Shown: positions 1 to 7,486, counted from the stretch's first letter. The stretch is DNA of 64,000 nucleotides from an uncultured Eubacteriales bacterium (GCA_934446475.1 CAKSEH010000003.1:1-64000), one strand, 5' to 3'. Notes: a model not told the origin generated them from the sequence alone. Translations and numbers: made by a program.

Positions 1-114
1 TTTGCTTTGGCGATATACCGATGCAGAAAAACCGGCATCAACAAGGAGCATATATACGATCTTGCTCTTTGGCTGATTCCCGTATGCATTATTTGTGCAA
101 GAGCCTATTCTCAA
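1..114 (+). pseudogene. lgt: 5' fragment of lgt, prolipoprotein diacylglyceryl transferase, broken by a mobile-element junction
   Basis: Reading frame 1 from the window edge gives a peptide containing GINKEHIYDLALWLIPVC followed by a CARAY motif. This matches the second membrane segment and the IIGARLYY-type block of Lgt, the inner-membrane enzyme that moves diacylglycerol from phosphatidylglycerol to prolipoprotein cysteine. Similarity stops at about position 105-114, exactly where the frame +2 recombinase sequence starts. The Lgt frame then runs into a stop near 121. The start codon lies left of the window, so only about 36 codons are visible. I see the motif directly; the family call is from memory of Lgt sequences. 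A working copy elsewhere in the genome would be expected. Confidence 0.6.
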
Positions 115-595
115 AGAGAAAAAACACATTAAGGGCGAGCTGCAAAAGTGTATTGTCCGCAGCGAGCAGGCGGCGGAGTTGTGCATTAAGTGCTATGAGG
201 ACAATGTATCGGGCAAGCTGAGCGACGAGATGTTTATGCGGTTTTCGGGCAAGTACGAAGCGGAACGCTTGGAATTGAAAGAGAAACTCTCCGCATACCG
301 TAAACGCCTGTCGGAGGTGGATGAAATGCAGCTTAGGAAAGAGAAATTCATTGCCGCCGTTCGGAAATTTATGCAGATGGATAAACTGACCGCACCGCTC
401 TTGCAGGAGCTTATTGACCGCATTGATGTGTACGAGGTCACAGGCACCGGCAAAAACCGCAAACAACAGATAAAGATTCACTACAAATTTGTGGGGTATC
501 TGGAGCTGTCAAGCCTTGGGAGCGGGCGCAACTACAGAGAAGAAACCCGCAAGGGCGTTGCCGTAGAGTATGTTCCAAATGCTTTACCGGCATAA
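95..595 (+). pseudogene. C-terminal remnant of a large serine site-specific recombinase
   Basis: The 166-codon open frame begins inside the lgt junction. It resembles the C-terminal third of large serine recombinases of Tn-like and conjugative elements of Clostridia: a charged coiled-coil stretch with YEDNVSGKLSDEMF, then LLQELIDRIDVYEV and a terminal QQIKIHYKFVGYLEL block. The catalytic N-terminal resolvase domain with its active serine and the zinc-ribbon region are missing, so this cannot be an active recombinase. A normal member has about 500 residues or more. The GTG at 95 is only the first possible start and probably not a real one. The simplest reading is the right-hand scar of an element that integrated in or near lgt and later lost most of its length. 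An assembly chimera is the alternative. Confidence 0.7.
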
Positions 596-602
596 CAAAA
601 AA

Positions 603-626
603 GAGCAGGACAATTCCTGCTCATAC
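603..626 (+). terminator. Hairpin after the recombinase remnant
   Basis: A perfect 8-bp stem (GAGCAGGA / TCCTGCTC) with a four-base loop lies 7 bases after the stop codon. The downstream T content is modest, so termination may be weak. Confidence 0.5.
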
Positions 627-656
627 ATACAAAGAGGCACAAAAAGGCAAAAAGAA

Positions 657-702
657 ATCGAGTGTCCTCATCCAACTCTCAGGTTGGTTAAGAATACTCG
701 AT
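657..702 (-). terminator. Nested hairpin downstream of tRNA-Pro
   Basis: Outer arms ATCGAGT (657-663) and ACTCGAT (696-702) enclose an inner CCAAC/GTTGG hairpin at 672-687. On the minus strand the structure is followed by a T-rich tract at 656-635. It therefore fits an intrinsic terminator for the leftward tRNA gene. Confidence 0.45.
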
Positions 703-703
703 A

Positions 704-780
704 TGGTCGAGGTGACAGGACTTGAACCTGCGGCCTCTGCGTCCCGAACGCAGCGCTCTACCAAACTGAGCCACACCTCG
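704..780 (-). tRNA. tRNA-Pro (anticodon CGG), CCA encoded
   Basis: The reverse complement folds as a full cloverleaf. The acceptor strands CGAGGTG and CACCTCG pair perfectly. The anticodon arm is CTGCG-TTCGGGA-CGCAG, giving anticodon CGG (proline, codon CCG). The T arm carries GGTTCAAGTCC. The CCA tail is encoded at 706-704. The recombinase scar ends about 110 bases from its 3' end, which is of interest because tRNA 3' ends are common integration sites, but I see no duplicated tRNA end. Confidence 0.95.
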
Positions 781-1068
781 ATATATTATATTAAATTGTA
801 AGCTACACGGGGTAAACACAGCCTTTTTAAGAGCGCTGCTACGCAGCCACACTTGCGGTGCCCGAAATTTTCAACGCCGGCAAGCGGCGAAAAATTTCTA
901 CCGCAGCGACTTTCGTTCTCCCTTAATCTGCCGCATCTCATTCCGACGTTTTATATCCTAAATCACAGGCTTAAAACTGTAAACTACCAAGCCTTATAAT
1001 TATATATAATATGAAGCAAAAAGTCAACTACGAATTTTATTTTTTTAAAATTTTGCATTTTAAGAGAC
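781..1068. other. Gene-free stretch with a large palindrome
   Basis: No credible reading frame with a ribosome site is present. About 830-908 form an interrupted palindrome: TGCGGT (854-859), GAAATTTT (864-871) and CGCCG on the left pair with CGGCG, AAAATTTC (891-898) and ACCGCA (900-905) on the right. An outer CGCTG/CAGCG pair is also possible. The rest is AT-rich and unremarkable. The palindrome may be a degraded MITE. Confidence 0.4.
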
Positions 1069-1106
1069 TTTTTGTCAACTTAAAAGTTAATTTAGGTTGA
1101 CAAAAA
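1069..1106 (+). promoter_or_regulatory. BirA operator
   Basis: A perfect 11-bp inverted repeat, TTTTTGTCAAC (1069-1079) and GTTGACAAAAA (1096-1106), is separated by 16 bases. In nine-base half-site terms this is TTGTCAACT-N14-GGTTGACAA. That agrees with the known Bacillota BirA site TTGTAAACC-N14/15-GGTTTACAA. It sits directly ahead of birA-bioY, so autoregulation by biotin-bound BirA is the natural reading. Confidence 0.85.
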
Positions 1107-1125
1107 TCGGAAACAGGTTTAAAAT
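1097..1125 (+). promoter_or_regulatory. birA-bioY promoter inside the operator
   Basis: TTGACA (1097-1102), a 17-base spacer and TAAAAT (1120-1125) make a good sigma-A promoter. The -35 box is part of the right half of the BirA operator, so repressor binding should block polymerase. The predicted start near 1132 leaves only about 8-9 bases of leader before the ATG at 1141. Confidence 0.7.
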
Positions 1126-1140
1126 AGGTTTGGTGATGTT

Positions 1141-2112
1141 ATGATCATAACTTTGAAGGACGAGATTTTAAATATACTTTGCTTGTCGGAAGATTTTGTT
1201 TCCGGAGCAGAGCTTGCAAACAGGCTTTTGGTGAGCAGAAATGCGATATGGAAGGCGGTAAAGGAGCTTTGCGCCGCCGGTTATGATATTGAAACCGCAC
1301 GGAGAAGAGGGTATAGGCTCTCTAAGCAGAACAAAAAGGTGTTTACGGCGCAGCTTAAGAGGTTTTGCAAAGAATTTGATATCGTATTGCTTGAAAGCAC
1401 GGATTCAACAAATGCGTATGCCAAAAAACTTGCGGACAGCGGAGCGAGGGAAGGCACAGTTGTTCTGGCACTTTCCCAATGTTCGGGCAGAGGCAGACTC
1501 AGAAGAAGCTTTTTTTCTCCTGAGGGAGGCGTTTATATGAGTGTTGTTTTAAGACCGTCTCTTTCACCTGAAAAGGTTACTCTTATAACGGTTGCCGCCG
1601 CAGTTGCCGCCGCAAAGACGGTTGACGAATTTTCCGGAAAACGGTCGGGAATAAAATGGGTCAATGACATATTCATAGATTCAAGAAAGGTATGCGGAAT
1701 ACTTACCGAAGGGTCTTTCGGAGCTGAAGCGGGGACGCTTGATTATGCCGTTCTCGGCATAGGCTCGAATCTTTGCGGAAGTATTTGCGAATTGCCCGAA
1801 GAAATCAGGGATACGGCGGGATTTATAACCGATAAAGAGTTTACATCTCTTTTATACAGTCGGTTTGTCGGAACACTTTTAACAGAATTTTTCAGTATTT
1901 ATAAAGATATAGAAAGCAAGAATTTTATCGAAGAGTACAGAAACCGCTGCGTGCTTATCGGTAAAGAGGTCACATTTGTTAAGGACGGAGTCAGTCATAA
2001 CGCTGTAGTTATCGGTATAGACGATGATGCAAGGCTGTGCGTCAGAGAAAATGACACCGACTTAAAACTTGATTCGGGAGAGGTATCGGTTAAATGGAAA
2101 AAAACAGTGTAA
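1141..2112 (+). CDS. birA: Bifunctional biotin--[acetyl-CoA-carboxylase] ligase and biotin operon repressor
   Basis: This 323-residue protein has a winged-helix DNA-binding domain at about residues 5-62 (SRNAIWKAVKEL recognition region). The central biotin protein ligase domain carries the nucleotide/biotin loop GRGRLRR (116-122) and the catalytic KWVND block (172-176). A small C-terminal domain starts at about 270. It activates biotin to biotinyl-AMP, attaches it to carrier proteins such as acetyl-CoA carboxylase BCCP, and represses its own operon as the biotinyl-AMP complex. The upstream inverted repeat at 1069-1106 supports the repressor role. bioY follows with a 19-base overlap, so the two are translationally coupled. 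The length is normal for class II BirA. Substrate and regulator roles are inferred from the family. Confidence 0.95.
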   Translation: MIITLKDEILNILCLSEDFVSGAELANRLLVSRNAIWKAVKELCAAGYDIETARRRGYRLSKQNKKVFTAQLKRFCKEFDIVLLESTDSTNAYAKKLADSGAREGTVVLALSQCSGRGRLRRSFFSPEGGVYMSVVLRPSLSPEKVTLITVAAAVAAAKTVDEFSGKRSGIKWVNDIFIDSRKVCGILTEGSFGAEAGTLDYAVLGIGSNLCGSICELPEEIRDTAGFITDKEFTSLLYSRFVGTLLTEFFSIYKDIESKNFIEEYRNRCVLIGKEVTFVKDGVSHNAVVIGIDDDARLCVRENDTDLKLDSGEVSVKWKKTV

Positions 2113-2645
2113 AAAACGGTTCAAAAGCAAAAAACAGGACGGTCCTTGCGGTAACAGCCGCTTTAATGACAGCACTTTGCTGCATCTGTGCGCAAATAAG
2201 CTTTCCGCTTCCCGGCGGTGTGCCGATAACGCTGCAGACCCTCGGAATGTGCATTTGCGGGTATTTTCTGCCGATAGTCTATGCCGAGGCGTCGGTTGCC
2301 GTATATGTATTGCTCGGAACTGTGGGAGTTCCGGTTTTCAGTAATTTTTCGGGCGGAGCTTCGGTTCTCGTCTCGCCGACCGGCGGATTTATCTTCGGTT
2401 TTTTCCTGCTCGTTGCCTCTTGCTCTCTTTCAAACCGCATAAAAAATATATTCATAAGGATTGTATTGGGATTTTTCGGAATACTTCTTTGTCATTTGCT
2501 CGGAATTATTTGGTATTCAAAGCTTACCGGAAACGGTTTTTTGCCGTCCTTTATGCTTGTTTCGTTACCTTTTCTGATTAAGGACTTTGTTTCTGTAGTT
2601 GCCGCCTGCCTGCTGTGCACCGCTGTAAAAAAACGCCTTTTTTGA
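2094..2645 (+). CDS. bioY: Biotin transporter substrate-binding component BioY
   Basis: A 183-residue integral membrane protein with about six hydrophobic segments and the family hallmarks PLPGGVPITLQTLG and SPTGGFIFGF. BioY is the S-component of ECF-type biotin uptake; it works with shared EcfAA'T or alone with low capacity. No ECF ATPase genes are in the window. The start overlaps the end of birA, so both are expressed from the BirA-controlled promoter, giving biotin-responsive uptake. No biotin synthesis genes are nearby, which suggests (but does not prove) that the organism scavenges biotin. A hydrophilic Lys/Asn-rich N-terminus of about 16 residues precedes the first membrane segment. 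Confidence 0.93.
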   Translation: MEKNSVKNGSKAKNRTVLAVTAALMTALCCICAQISFPLPGGVPITLQTLGMCICGYFLPIVYAEASVAVYVLLGTVGVPVFSNFSGGASVLVSPTGGFIFGFFLLVASCSLSNRIKNIFIRIVLGFFGILLCHLLGIIWYSKLTGNGFLPSFMLVSLPFLIKDFVSVVAACLLCTAVKKRLF

Positions 2646-2688
2646 GAAACCGATTTTACGGTTGTTTTACAAGAACAAAAATTTAAAA

Positions 2689-2862
2689 TATAACATAACG
2701 CAGATGTCCCCCGTCTTTTAAGACGGGGGTATTTCAGCCCTTGCCGCATAAGTGTAATCTCCCACGGCAAGCCCTTAGGAGCTAACGCTTCTTTGCGTGG
2801 CCTGCAATCGGTCGCAAGTCTTGCTCCTTAATAGCATTGCCGGAGCGTTGCACGATTTAAAA
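2689..2862 (-). repeat. Palindromic repeat family R, copy A (longest)
   Basis: On the minus strand it starts near AAATCGTGCAACGCTCC and ends with GACATCTGCGTTATGTTAT. Two hairpins are present: CTTGCCG...CGGCAAG around a loop with GATTACACT, then a stem of CCCCCGTCTT / AAGACGGGGG. Between them lies GGGCTGAAA. The same order of elements occurs in copies C and D with different stem bases that still pair. It lies directly downstream of bioY and may also end its transcript. Confidence 0.8.
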
Positions 2863-3012
2863 AACACCCCTCTGTTTTAAACAGAGGGGATTTGAAGGGG
2901 AATATAAATACGGGATATAAAGTAAACCTCATTTCCGTTATTAAAAGAAAAAATTTACGCACGGGAATAAAGATTTAAATATAAACAAAAGCCTTATTCC
3001 CCGTATTAAAAA
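2863..3012. other. Two further hairpins between the repeat and the small ORF
   Basis: An 11-bp stem CCCCTCTGTTT / AAACAGAGGGG occupies about 2874-2896. ACGGGAATAA (2961-2970) pairs with TTATTCCCCGT (2994-3004) with one bulge and on the minus strand is followed by a T-run. The second is a reasonable terminator for the leftward small gene at 3013-3192. No other coding signal is seen. Confidence 0.45.
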
Positions 3013-3192
3013 TCATTTAAACATTGTTTGTATTCCGTCTGCAAAATCGCCGACAGCCTTTAAAAGCTTTGCGGAACCTTTTGAAACATTGTGTTTGTCC
3101 TTAAGCGCCATTTTTGCGGCTATTGTCACTGCCGCTCCGGCTGCCATTCCTATTCCTATGCCCTTTATGAGTCCGCTTGTGCAACTTTTCAT
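3013..3192 (-). CDS. Small 59-residue protein with a glycine-rich hydrophobic helix, function unknown
   Basis: An ATG at 3192 is preceded by a strong AAAGGAGG site at 6-7 bases and followed by 59 codons. The peptide begins MKSCTSGLIKGIGIGMAAGA, runs through a glycine- and alanine-rich hydrophobic stretch (about residues 7-29), then a lysine-rich amphipathic second half ending in IQTMFK. It resembles small glycine-zipper membrane proteins with no assigned role; I do not recognise a named family. It is the last gene after rfbC in the leftward operon, separated by a hairpin at 3199-3240 that contains its ribosome site. The codons look like those of its neighbours. The coding call rests on the ribosome site and clean frame. 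Confidence 0.6.
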   Translation of the reverse strand: MKSCTSGLIKGIGIGMAAGAAVTIAAKMALKDKHNVSKGSAKLLKAVGDFADGIQTMFK

Positions 3193-3198
3193 AAATTA

Positions 3199-3240
3199 AA
3201 ACCTCCTTTTAAGGTTATTGTTACCCTTAAGAGGAGGTTT
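3199..3240 (-). promoter_or_regulatory. Hairpin that buries the ribosome site of the small ORF
   Basis: AAACCTCCTCTTAAGG (3240-3225) pairs with CCTTAAAAGGAGGTTT (3214-3199) with a single mismatch, around a 10-base loop. The AGGAGG Shine-Dalgarno of the ORF at 3192 lies in the 3' arm. It is followed by TTAATTT, so it could also act as the rfbC terminator. A dual terminator/translation-switch role is inference. Confidence 0.6.
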
Positions 3241-3255
3241 ATGTTTTTTAAAACT

Positions 3256-3807
3256 TTAAATTTTAAAATCTTTAAAAGCCGGATGAACCTTGTCTTTATC
3301 GGAGAGTTTAATTTCCATACCCTCGGGTATCGGCCAGTTGACACCTATATCGGGGTCGTTCCACATAAGACCGCCTTCATCGTTGGGATGATAGAAATCG
3401 TCAACCTTATAGACAAATTCGGCGGTATCCGATAAAACGAGAAATCCGTGGGCAAAATTCTTAGGAATGAAAAACTGCCGTTTGTTTTCGGGAGAGAGCA
3501 CAACGCCTTCCCATTTACCGAATGTGGGGCTGTTCGGTCTTAAATCAACCGCAACATCGAAAACCTCGCCGCTTATACAACGAACAAGTTTTGACTGACT
3601 GTATTGCTTTTGAAAGTGAAGTCCTCTGAGTACGCCTTTGGTTGACATAGACTGATTGTCCTGAACGAACCTTACATCAATTCCGCCCTTTATAAAATCC
3701 TCTTCCTGATAGGTCTCCATAAAGTAGCCACGCTCGTCACCGTAAGCCGTAGGTTCCACAATTATAAGACCTTCTATTGAAGTTTTGATAAAATTGAACT
3801 TACCCAA
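3256..3807 (-). CDS. rfbC: dTDP-4-dehydrorhamnose 3,5-epimerase
   Basis: This cupin-fold enzyme converts dTDP-4-keto-6-deoxyglucose to dTDP-4-keto-rhamnose by double epimerisation. Family marks are FVQDNQSMSTKGVLRGLHFQ (catalytic His near the LRGLHFQ block), DVAVDLRPNSPTFGKW and FIPKNFAHGFLVLSD. I place the start at the TTG at 3807, which gives 183 residues, the usual family length. AAGGAGA lies just upstream, within the end of rfbB, and the TTG falls one base after the rfbB stop. An upstream ATG at 3855 would add 16 residues that do not fit the family. It sits last of the three rhamnose genes in the operon. The nucleotidyltransferase rfbA needed to start the pathway is not in this window. 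Confidence 0.93.
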   Translation of the reverse strand: MGKFNFIKTSIEGLIIVEPTAYGDERGYFMETYQEEDFIKGGIDVRFVQDNQSMSTKGVLRGLHFQKQYSQSKLVRCISGEVFDVAVDLRPNSPTFGKWEGVVLSPENKRQFFIPKNFAHGFLVLSDTAEFVYKVDDFYHPNDEGGLMWNDPDIGVNWPIPEGMEIKLSDKDKVHPAFKDFKI

Positions 3808-3808
3808 C

Positions 3809-4876
3809 TTAAATCTCCTTCTTTCCGGAATACATCTTGTCATAATACTTGACATAATCGCCGCTTACAATGTTTTCAACCCAGCTCATATTATCAAGAT
3901 ACCACTTAAGCGTTTTCTTAATTCCCACTTCAAAGCAGGTTTCGGGGTACCAGCCGAGCTCGTCCTTGATTTTTTGAGGATCGATACCGTAGCGGCGGTC
4001 GTGTCCCTTGCGGTCGGTAACGTGTTTTATCATATGTTCTCCGACTTCGCTGTCAACATTTTCCTTAATATATTCGATTATTGATTTTACTATGAATATA
4101 TTAGGCTTTTCGTTATGTCCGCCGACATTATAGACCTCGCCGAGTCTGCCGTTTCTTATTACCATATCGATCGCTTTACAGTGATCCTCAACATAGAGCC
4201 AGTCCCTTATCTGCATACCGTCGCCGTAAACAGGGAGGTCTTTATGCTTTAAAGTGTTGTTCATTATGAGGGGGATAAGCTTTTCGGGAAACTGATAGGG
4301 ACCGTAGTTATTGGAACAACGGGTTATGTTTATCGGGAACTTATAAGTGTCGCCGAATGCTTTTACAAAAAGGTCGGCAGATGCTTTTGAAGCGGAGTAC
4401 GGAGAATGGGGGTCGAGCGGAGTCGTTTCCGTAAAGTAGCCTTCGGCGCCGAGAGTACCGTAAACCTCGTCGGTTGAGACCTGAAGATATTTTACACCGT
4501 CTTTATAGGTATCGTCGCCGGTCTGCCAGGCAACCTTTGCACACTGAAGCATATTGACTGTTCCCTCAACGTTTGTTTTAACAAAAATTTCGGGGTTTGA
4601 TATACTGCGGTCAACATGGCTCTCGGCTGCAAAGTTTACGACATAATCTATATCGTTTTCCTCAAAAATCTTCGAAATTGCCTCTCTGTCGCAAATATCC
4701 GCCTGAATGAAGGTATAGTTCGGATTATTTTCAACGCCCTTTAAATTTTCAAGGTTTCCGGCATAAGTAAGCTTATCAACATTTATTATTTTGACATCGT
4801 CATACTTACCGAGCATATAAATAACAAAATTTGAGCCGATAAATCCGGCGCCGCCGGTTACTAAATAGGTTTTCAT
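3809..4876 (-). CDS. rfbB: dTDP-glucose 4,6-dehydratase
   Basis: A 355-residue extended short-chain dehydrogenase that makes dTDP-4-keto-6-deoxyglucose, second step of dTDP-rhamnose synthesis. The N-terminal NAD-binding motif is GGAGFIGSNF (residues about 8-17). The FAAESHVDRSI block, the catalytic YSASKASAD motif (Tyr-x3-Lys) and NNYGPYQFPEKLIPL are all intact. It starts one base after the rfbD stop and ends one base before the rfbC start, so translation is coupled. Length and motifs agree with a functional enzyme. The product probably feeds cell-wall or surface polysaccharide rhamnose, given the adjacent glycosyltransferase. Confidence 0.96.
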   Translation of the reverse strand: MKTYLVTGGAGFIGSNFVIYMLGKYDDVKIINVDKLTYAGNLENLKGVENNPNYTFIQADICDREAISKIFEENDIDYVVNFAAESHVDRSISNPEIFVKTNVEGTVNMLQCAKVAWQTGDDTYKDGVKYLQVSTDEVYGTLGAEGYFTETTPLDPHSPYSASKASADLFVKAFGDTYKFPINITRCSNNYGPYQFPEKLIPLIMNNTLKHKDLPVYGDGMQIRDWLYVEDHCKAIDMVIRNGRLGEVYNVGGHNEKPNIFIVKSIIEYIKENVDSEVGEHMIKHVTDRKGHDRRYGIDPQKIKDELGWYPETCFEVGIKKTLKWYLDNMSWVENIVSGDYVKYYDKMYSGKKEI

Positions 4877-4877
4877 T

Positions 4878-5762
4878 TTAATTATCCTCCACTTTTGATA
4901 TATATTCTTTAAGAGCCTCCTGCCAATCTCTCATCTCATCGCCCACTCCGCATTTAAGAGCGAGATTTAAGAGCGATGAATAAGCAGGCCTCTTGGTGGG
5001 ACTCGGATATTCTTCGGATGTGCAGGGCTTTACAACATCGCCGTAACCCGAAAATTCGGCTATTTTAACCGCAAAGTCATACCACGAGCACTCGCCGTTT
5101 CCTGTGCAGTGGTAAATTCCGTAATCCTCAGTGCAGGCAAGCTTTAAAAGGTGATGTGCAAGGTCGTTTGCGTTGGTGGGATTTCCACGCTGATCGTTAA
5201 CAACTGTTATAGCACCCTTTTCTCTTATAACCCTGCGGACCGTTTTTACAAAATTCTTTCCCTTATACCCGTAAAGCCACGAAGTCCTGACAATAAAGGT
5301 CTTATCGCAAAAACTGAGCGCATATTTCTCGCCGAGGGCTTTTGAGGCACCGTAAACACTTTGCGGATTTACAATATCCCATTCGGTGTAAGGCTTATCT
5401 GCGTTTCCCGAAAAAACATAGTCGGTTGAAACGTGAATAAGTTTTGCGCCGTTTTCCCTTGCCGCAACCGCAAGATTGCGAACGCCCGCCGCATTGACGC
5501 TGAAAGCGGTTTCCTTCATACTTTCGCAGCCGTCAACATTCGTCATCGCCGCACAGTTTATTATAACATCGGGTTTGTTTACGGCAACAAATTTTTTAAC
5601 GGCGGACATATCTGTTATATCAAGTTCGTCTATATCCGCCGGTATGACCTTTGAGCTTTTAAGCTCCTCTGGTATATTTCCGATCTCGCTCTTGCCGGAA
5701 GACAGTATAGATATCAGTTCGTTTCCGAGCTGACCGTGGCTTCCCGTTATCATTATCCTCAT
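4878..5762 (-). CDS. rfbD: dTDP-4-dehydrorhamnose reductase
   Basis: This 294-residue short-chain dehydrogenase/reductase carries out the final NAD(P)H-dependent reduction to dTDP-L-rhamnose. Visible features are the N-terminal nucleotide-binding GSHGQLGNEL motif, NCAAMTNVDGCE, STDYVFSG and the catalytic YGASKALGE (Tyr-x3-Lys). Its ATG overlaps the stop of the upstream glycosyltransferase by four bases and rfbB follows after one base. The order rfbD-rfbB-rfbC, preceded by a family 2 glycosyltransferase, is a typical rhamnan or rhamnose-linker cassette of Bacillota. The rhamnosyl acceptor cannot be told from sequence. Confidence 0.95.
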   Translation of the reverse strand: MRIMITGSHGQLGNELISILSSGKSEIGNIPEELKSSKVIPADIDELDITDMSAVKKFVAVNKPDVIINCAAMTNVDGCESMKETAFSVNAAGVRNLAVAARENGAKLIHVSTDYVFSGNADKPYTEWDIVNPQSVYGASKALGEKYALSFCDKTFIVRTSWLYGYKGKNFVKTVRRVIREKGAITVVNDQRGNPTNANDLAHHLLKLACTEDYGIYHCTGNGECSWYDFAVKIAEFSGYGDVVKPCTSEEYPSPTKRPAYSSLLNLALKCGVGDEMRDWQEALKEYISKVEDN

Positions 5763-6544
5763 TTTTTAAGTTCCCTCTTCTTTCTTATAAACTTAAATGC
5801 CGAATCGGTATGAATAAGCATATATTTAAGACTTTTTGCGCTTTCACGCTCCCACAAATGAGTCACCGAGAACTGCGGAGCTATGACCACTCTGCCGAGC
5901 TTTTTTGCTCGCAGAGTTATATCGGCGTCCTCAAGATACATAAAAAATCTTTCGTCAAATCCGCCGAGTTTTTTAAAAGCTTCGCTGCGGATACAGAAAA
6001 AACAGCCGGAGCAAAAATCGATATCGGTGACCCCGGTCAGATCCCTGTCCGCCCATATATAATCATCCCTGATTTTTTTAAATCGTTTTGAAAGCGGAGC
6101 AAGCCTGCCTAAAAACATCCGTTTAAATGTGGGTATTTCTTTGGGCAGCTTTTGCTCCGTGCCGTCCGAATTCAATATTTTCGGCATACACATAACTATA
6201 TCCGGATTTTCTTCCATAAAATCCGCAATATCGGAAATTACATCGCTGCTTACGGTTATATCGGGATTTATCACAAAGTGATATTTTCCCATACCGTGTT
6301 TAAGTATTTCGTTATGTCCCGCTCCGAAGCCCTCGTTCTTTTCAAGTCCGACAACCTGCGCCAAACCGCTTTTTTTGACAAGTGAAACCGTTTCGTCCGA
6401 TGAAGCGTTATCAAAAACGCAAATATTAACGGGGTAGCGCCTTGTGTATTTATAAATACTTTCTATCGCAGGCATAACCGTTTTTTCAGCATTGTATGTT
6501 ACAATAGCCGCCGATATAAAAGGACTGTTTTCTATATCCGTCAC
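5759..6544 (-). CDS. Family 2 glycosyltransferase, probable rhamnosyltransferase
   Basis: The 261-residue protein shows the GT-A fold marks of GT2: SAAIVTYNAE near the N-terminus, VFDNASSDET, the FVINPDITV block in place of a DxD, and GGFDERFFMYLEDADITLRAKKLG. It resembles the WbbL-type rhamnosyltransferase group. The adjacency to rfbDBC (four-base overlap) makes a role in transferring rhamnose likely; the acceptor is unknown. The assigned start is a GTG at 6544 with a poorly spaced ribosome site (AGAGG almost touching it), so initiation probably depends on coupling with dgoK, whose stop lies three bases upstream. No membrane segment is evident; the enzyme should act at the cytoplasmic face. 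Confidence 0.85.
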   Translation of the reverse strand: MTDIENSPFISAAIVTYNAEKTVMPAIESIYKYTRRYPVNICVFDNASSDETVSLVKKSGLAQVVGLEKNEGFGAGHNEILKHGMGKYHFVINPDITVSSDVISDIADFMEENPDIVMCMPKILNSDGTEQKLPKEIPTFKRMFLGRLAPLSKRFKKIRDDYIWADRDLTGVTDIDFCSGCFFCIRSEAFKKLGGFDERFFMYLEDADITLRAKKLGRVVIAPQFSVTHLWERESAKSLKYMLIHTDSAFKFIRKKRELKK

Positions 6545-6547
6545 CCT

Positions 6548-7486
6548 CTACTGCCTGTACTCATATATTTTTATCATTCCGTTTATAACTGAACTTTGAA
6601 CAGCGTCTTCACCTGCGTCTGTTATTAAAGCGCCCGAATACTTTTTAAGCAGCAAAACACTCTGCTCTCTGAGCTGCTTTTTGCCGCCGACCGTGATTTT
6701 TTTAACGCCGCTTTCGATAACTCTGCTTATTTCGCCCTCAAGCACGGCGCCCATAAAGAAACTGTATATCTCTTCCTTTCCGAGAGAAAAAATATTTTTC
6801 AGTATCCTTGCTTTAAAAAGCGATTCGTTTATTCCGTATTTCCTGCAATATTCGTATCCTGAGAAAAGGTATTCACTTTCTGTATGTCCGCAGTCAAGGA
6901 AAACGGAATCCTTAAGTATCGTATCACCCGAAAGGGCGGCTGCCATCTCTCCTGTGAGAAATGTTGTAAATGAGGATATCCTGCCGAGACTGTCCGTGAA
7001 AATAAGTTTTGAATGAGAACCCGGGAGAAGATAGGCGCAGTCAGGCTCGATCTCATCGCAGAGACCGAAAAGTTCTGTCTCCTCGCCTCTCATCATATCG
7101 GTCGTATGAAGAGAATCGCAGCCTGTTTTTACTCCGCAGAGAAAAACAAAAGGAATATCGCAGATCTCGGGAAGATATACCCTTTTCGCAGCCGAATTAA
7201 GCTCTGCTATTCCGGCGGGCGTTTCAATATGCGCAAGATTATAAAGCCCGAATTCACTTGTTATCATACCCGAAGCGAGGATACATTCGACATCGCTGCT
7301 TTTTACGCAATGACTTTCCAAGAGCCTTGAAACCGCATCCCTGATCCCGTTTTTAAGAAGCTTTGAATTTTCAATTCCCGCTTTGGCTCCGTACGGCAGC
7401 TTTACTGTGTCCGCCGCCTTACGGTCTTTTACAATACTCACTCTCGTATTGGTGGTTCCGCCGTCGATAGTTATATATATCTTCAT
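6548..7486 (-). CDS. dgoK: 2-dehydro-3-deoxygalactonokinase
   Basis: A 312-residue kinase of the DgoK family. The N-terminal phosphate-binding segment ITIDGGTTNTRVSIV is typical of the sugar-kinase/actin fold. Family marks are ILASGMITSEFGLYN, MMRGEETELFG, LLPGSHSKLI and TTFLTGEMAAAL. It phosphorylates 2-keto-3-deoxygalactonate at the 6 position. The aldolase for the next step is encoded directly upstream with a four-base overlap, so the pair forms the lower part of the De Ley-Doudoroff galactonate route. No galactonate dehydratase or transporter is nearby, so the source of the keto-deoxy sugar is not shown by the window. Its place between Suf and rhamnose genes is unusual. Confidence 0.88.
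   Translation of the reverse strand: MKIYITIDGGTTNTRVSIVKDRKAADTVKLPYGAKAGIENSKLLKNGIRDAVSRLLESHCVKSSDVECILASGMITSEFGLYNLAHIETPAGIAELNSAAKRVYLPEICDIPFVFLCGVKTGCDSLHTTDMMRGEETELFGLCDEIEPDCAYLLPGSHSKLIFTDSLGRISSFTTFLTGEMAAALSGDTILKDSVFLDCGHTESEYLFSGYEYCRKYGINESLFKARILKNIFSLGKEEIYSFFMGAVLEGEISRVIESGVKKITVGGKKQLREQSVLLLKKYSGALITDAGEDAVQSSVINGMIKIYEYRQ

Noticed and set aside
781..1068. Attachment-site duplication of the tRNA-Pro 3' end
   Set aside because: No second copy of the tRNA end is found on either side within the window, so tRNA-targeted integration is not supported here.
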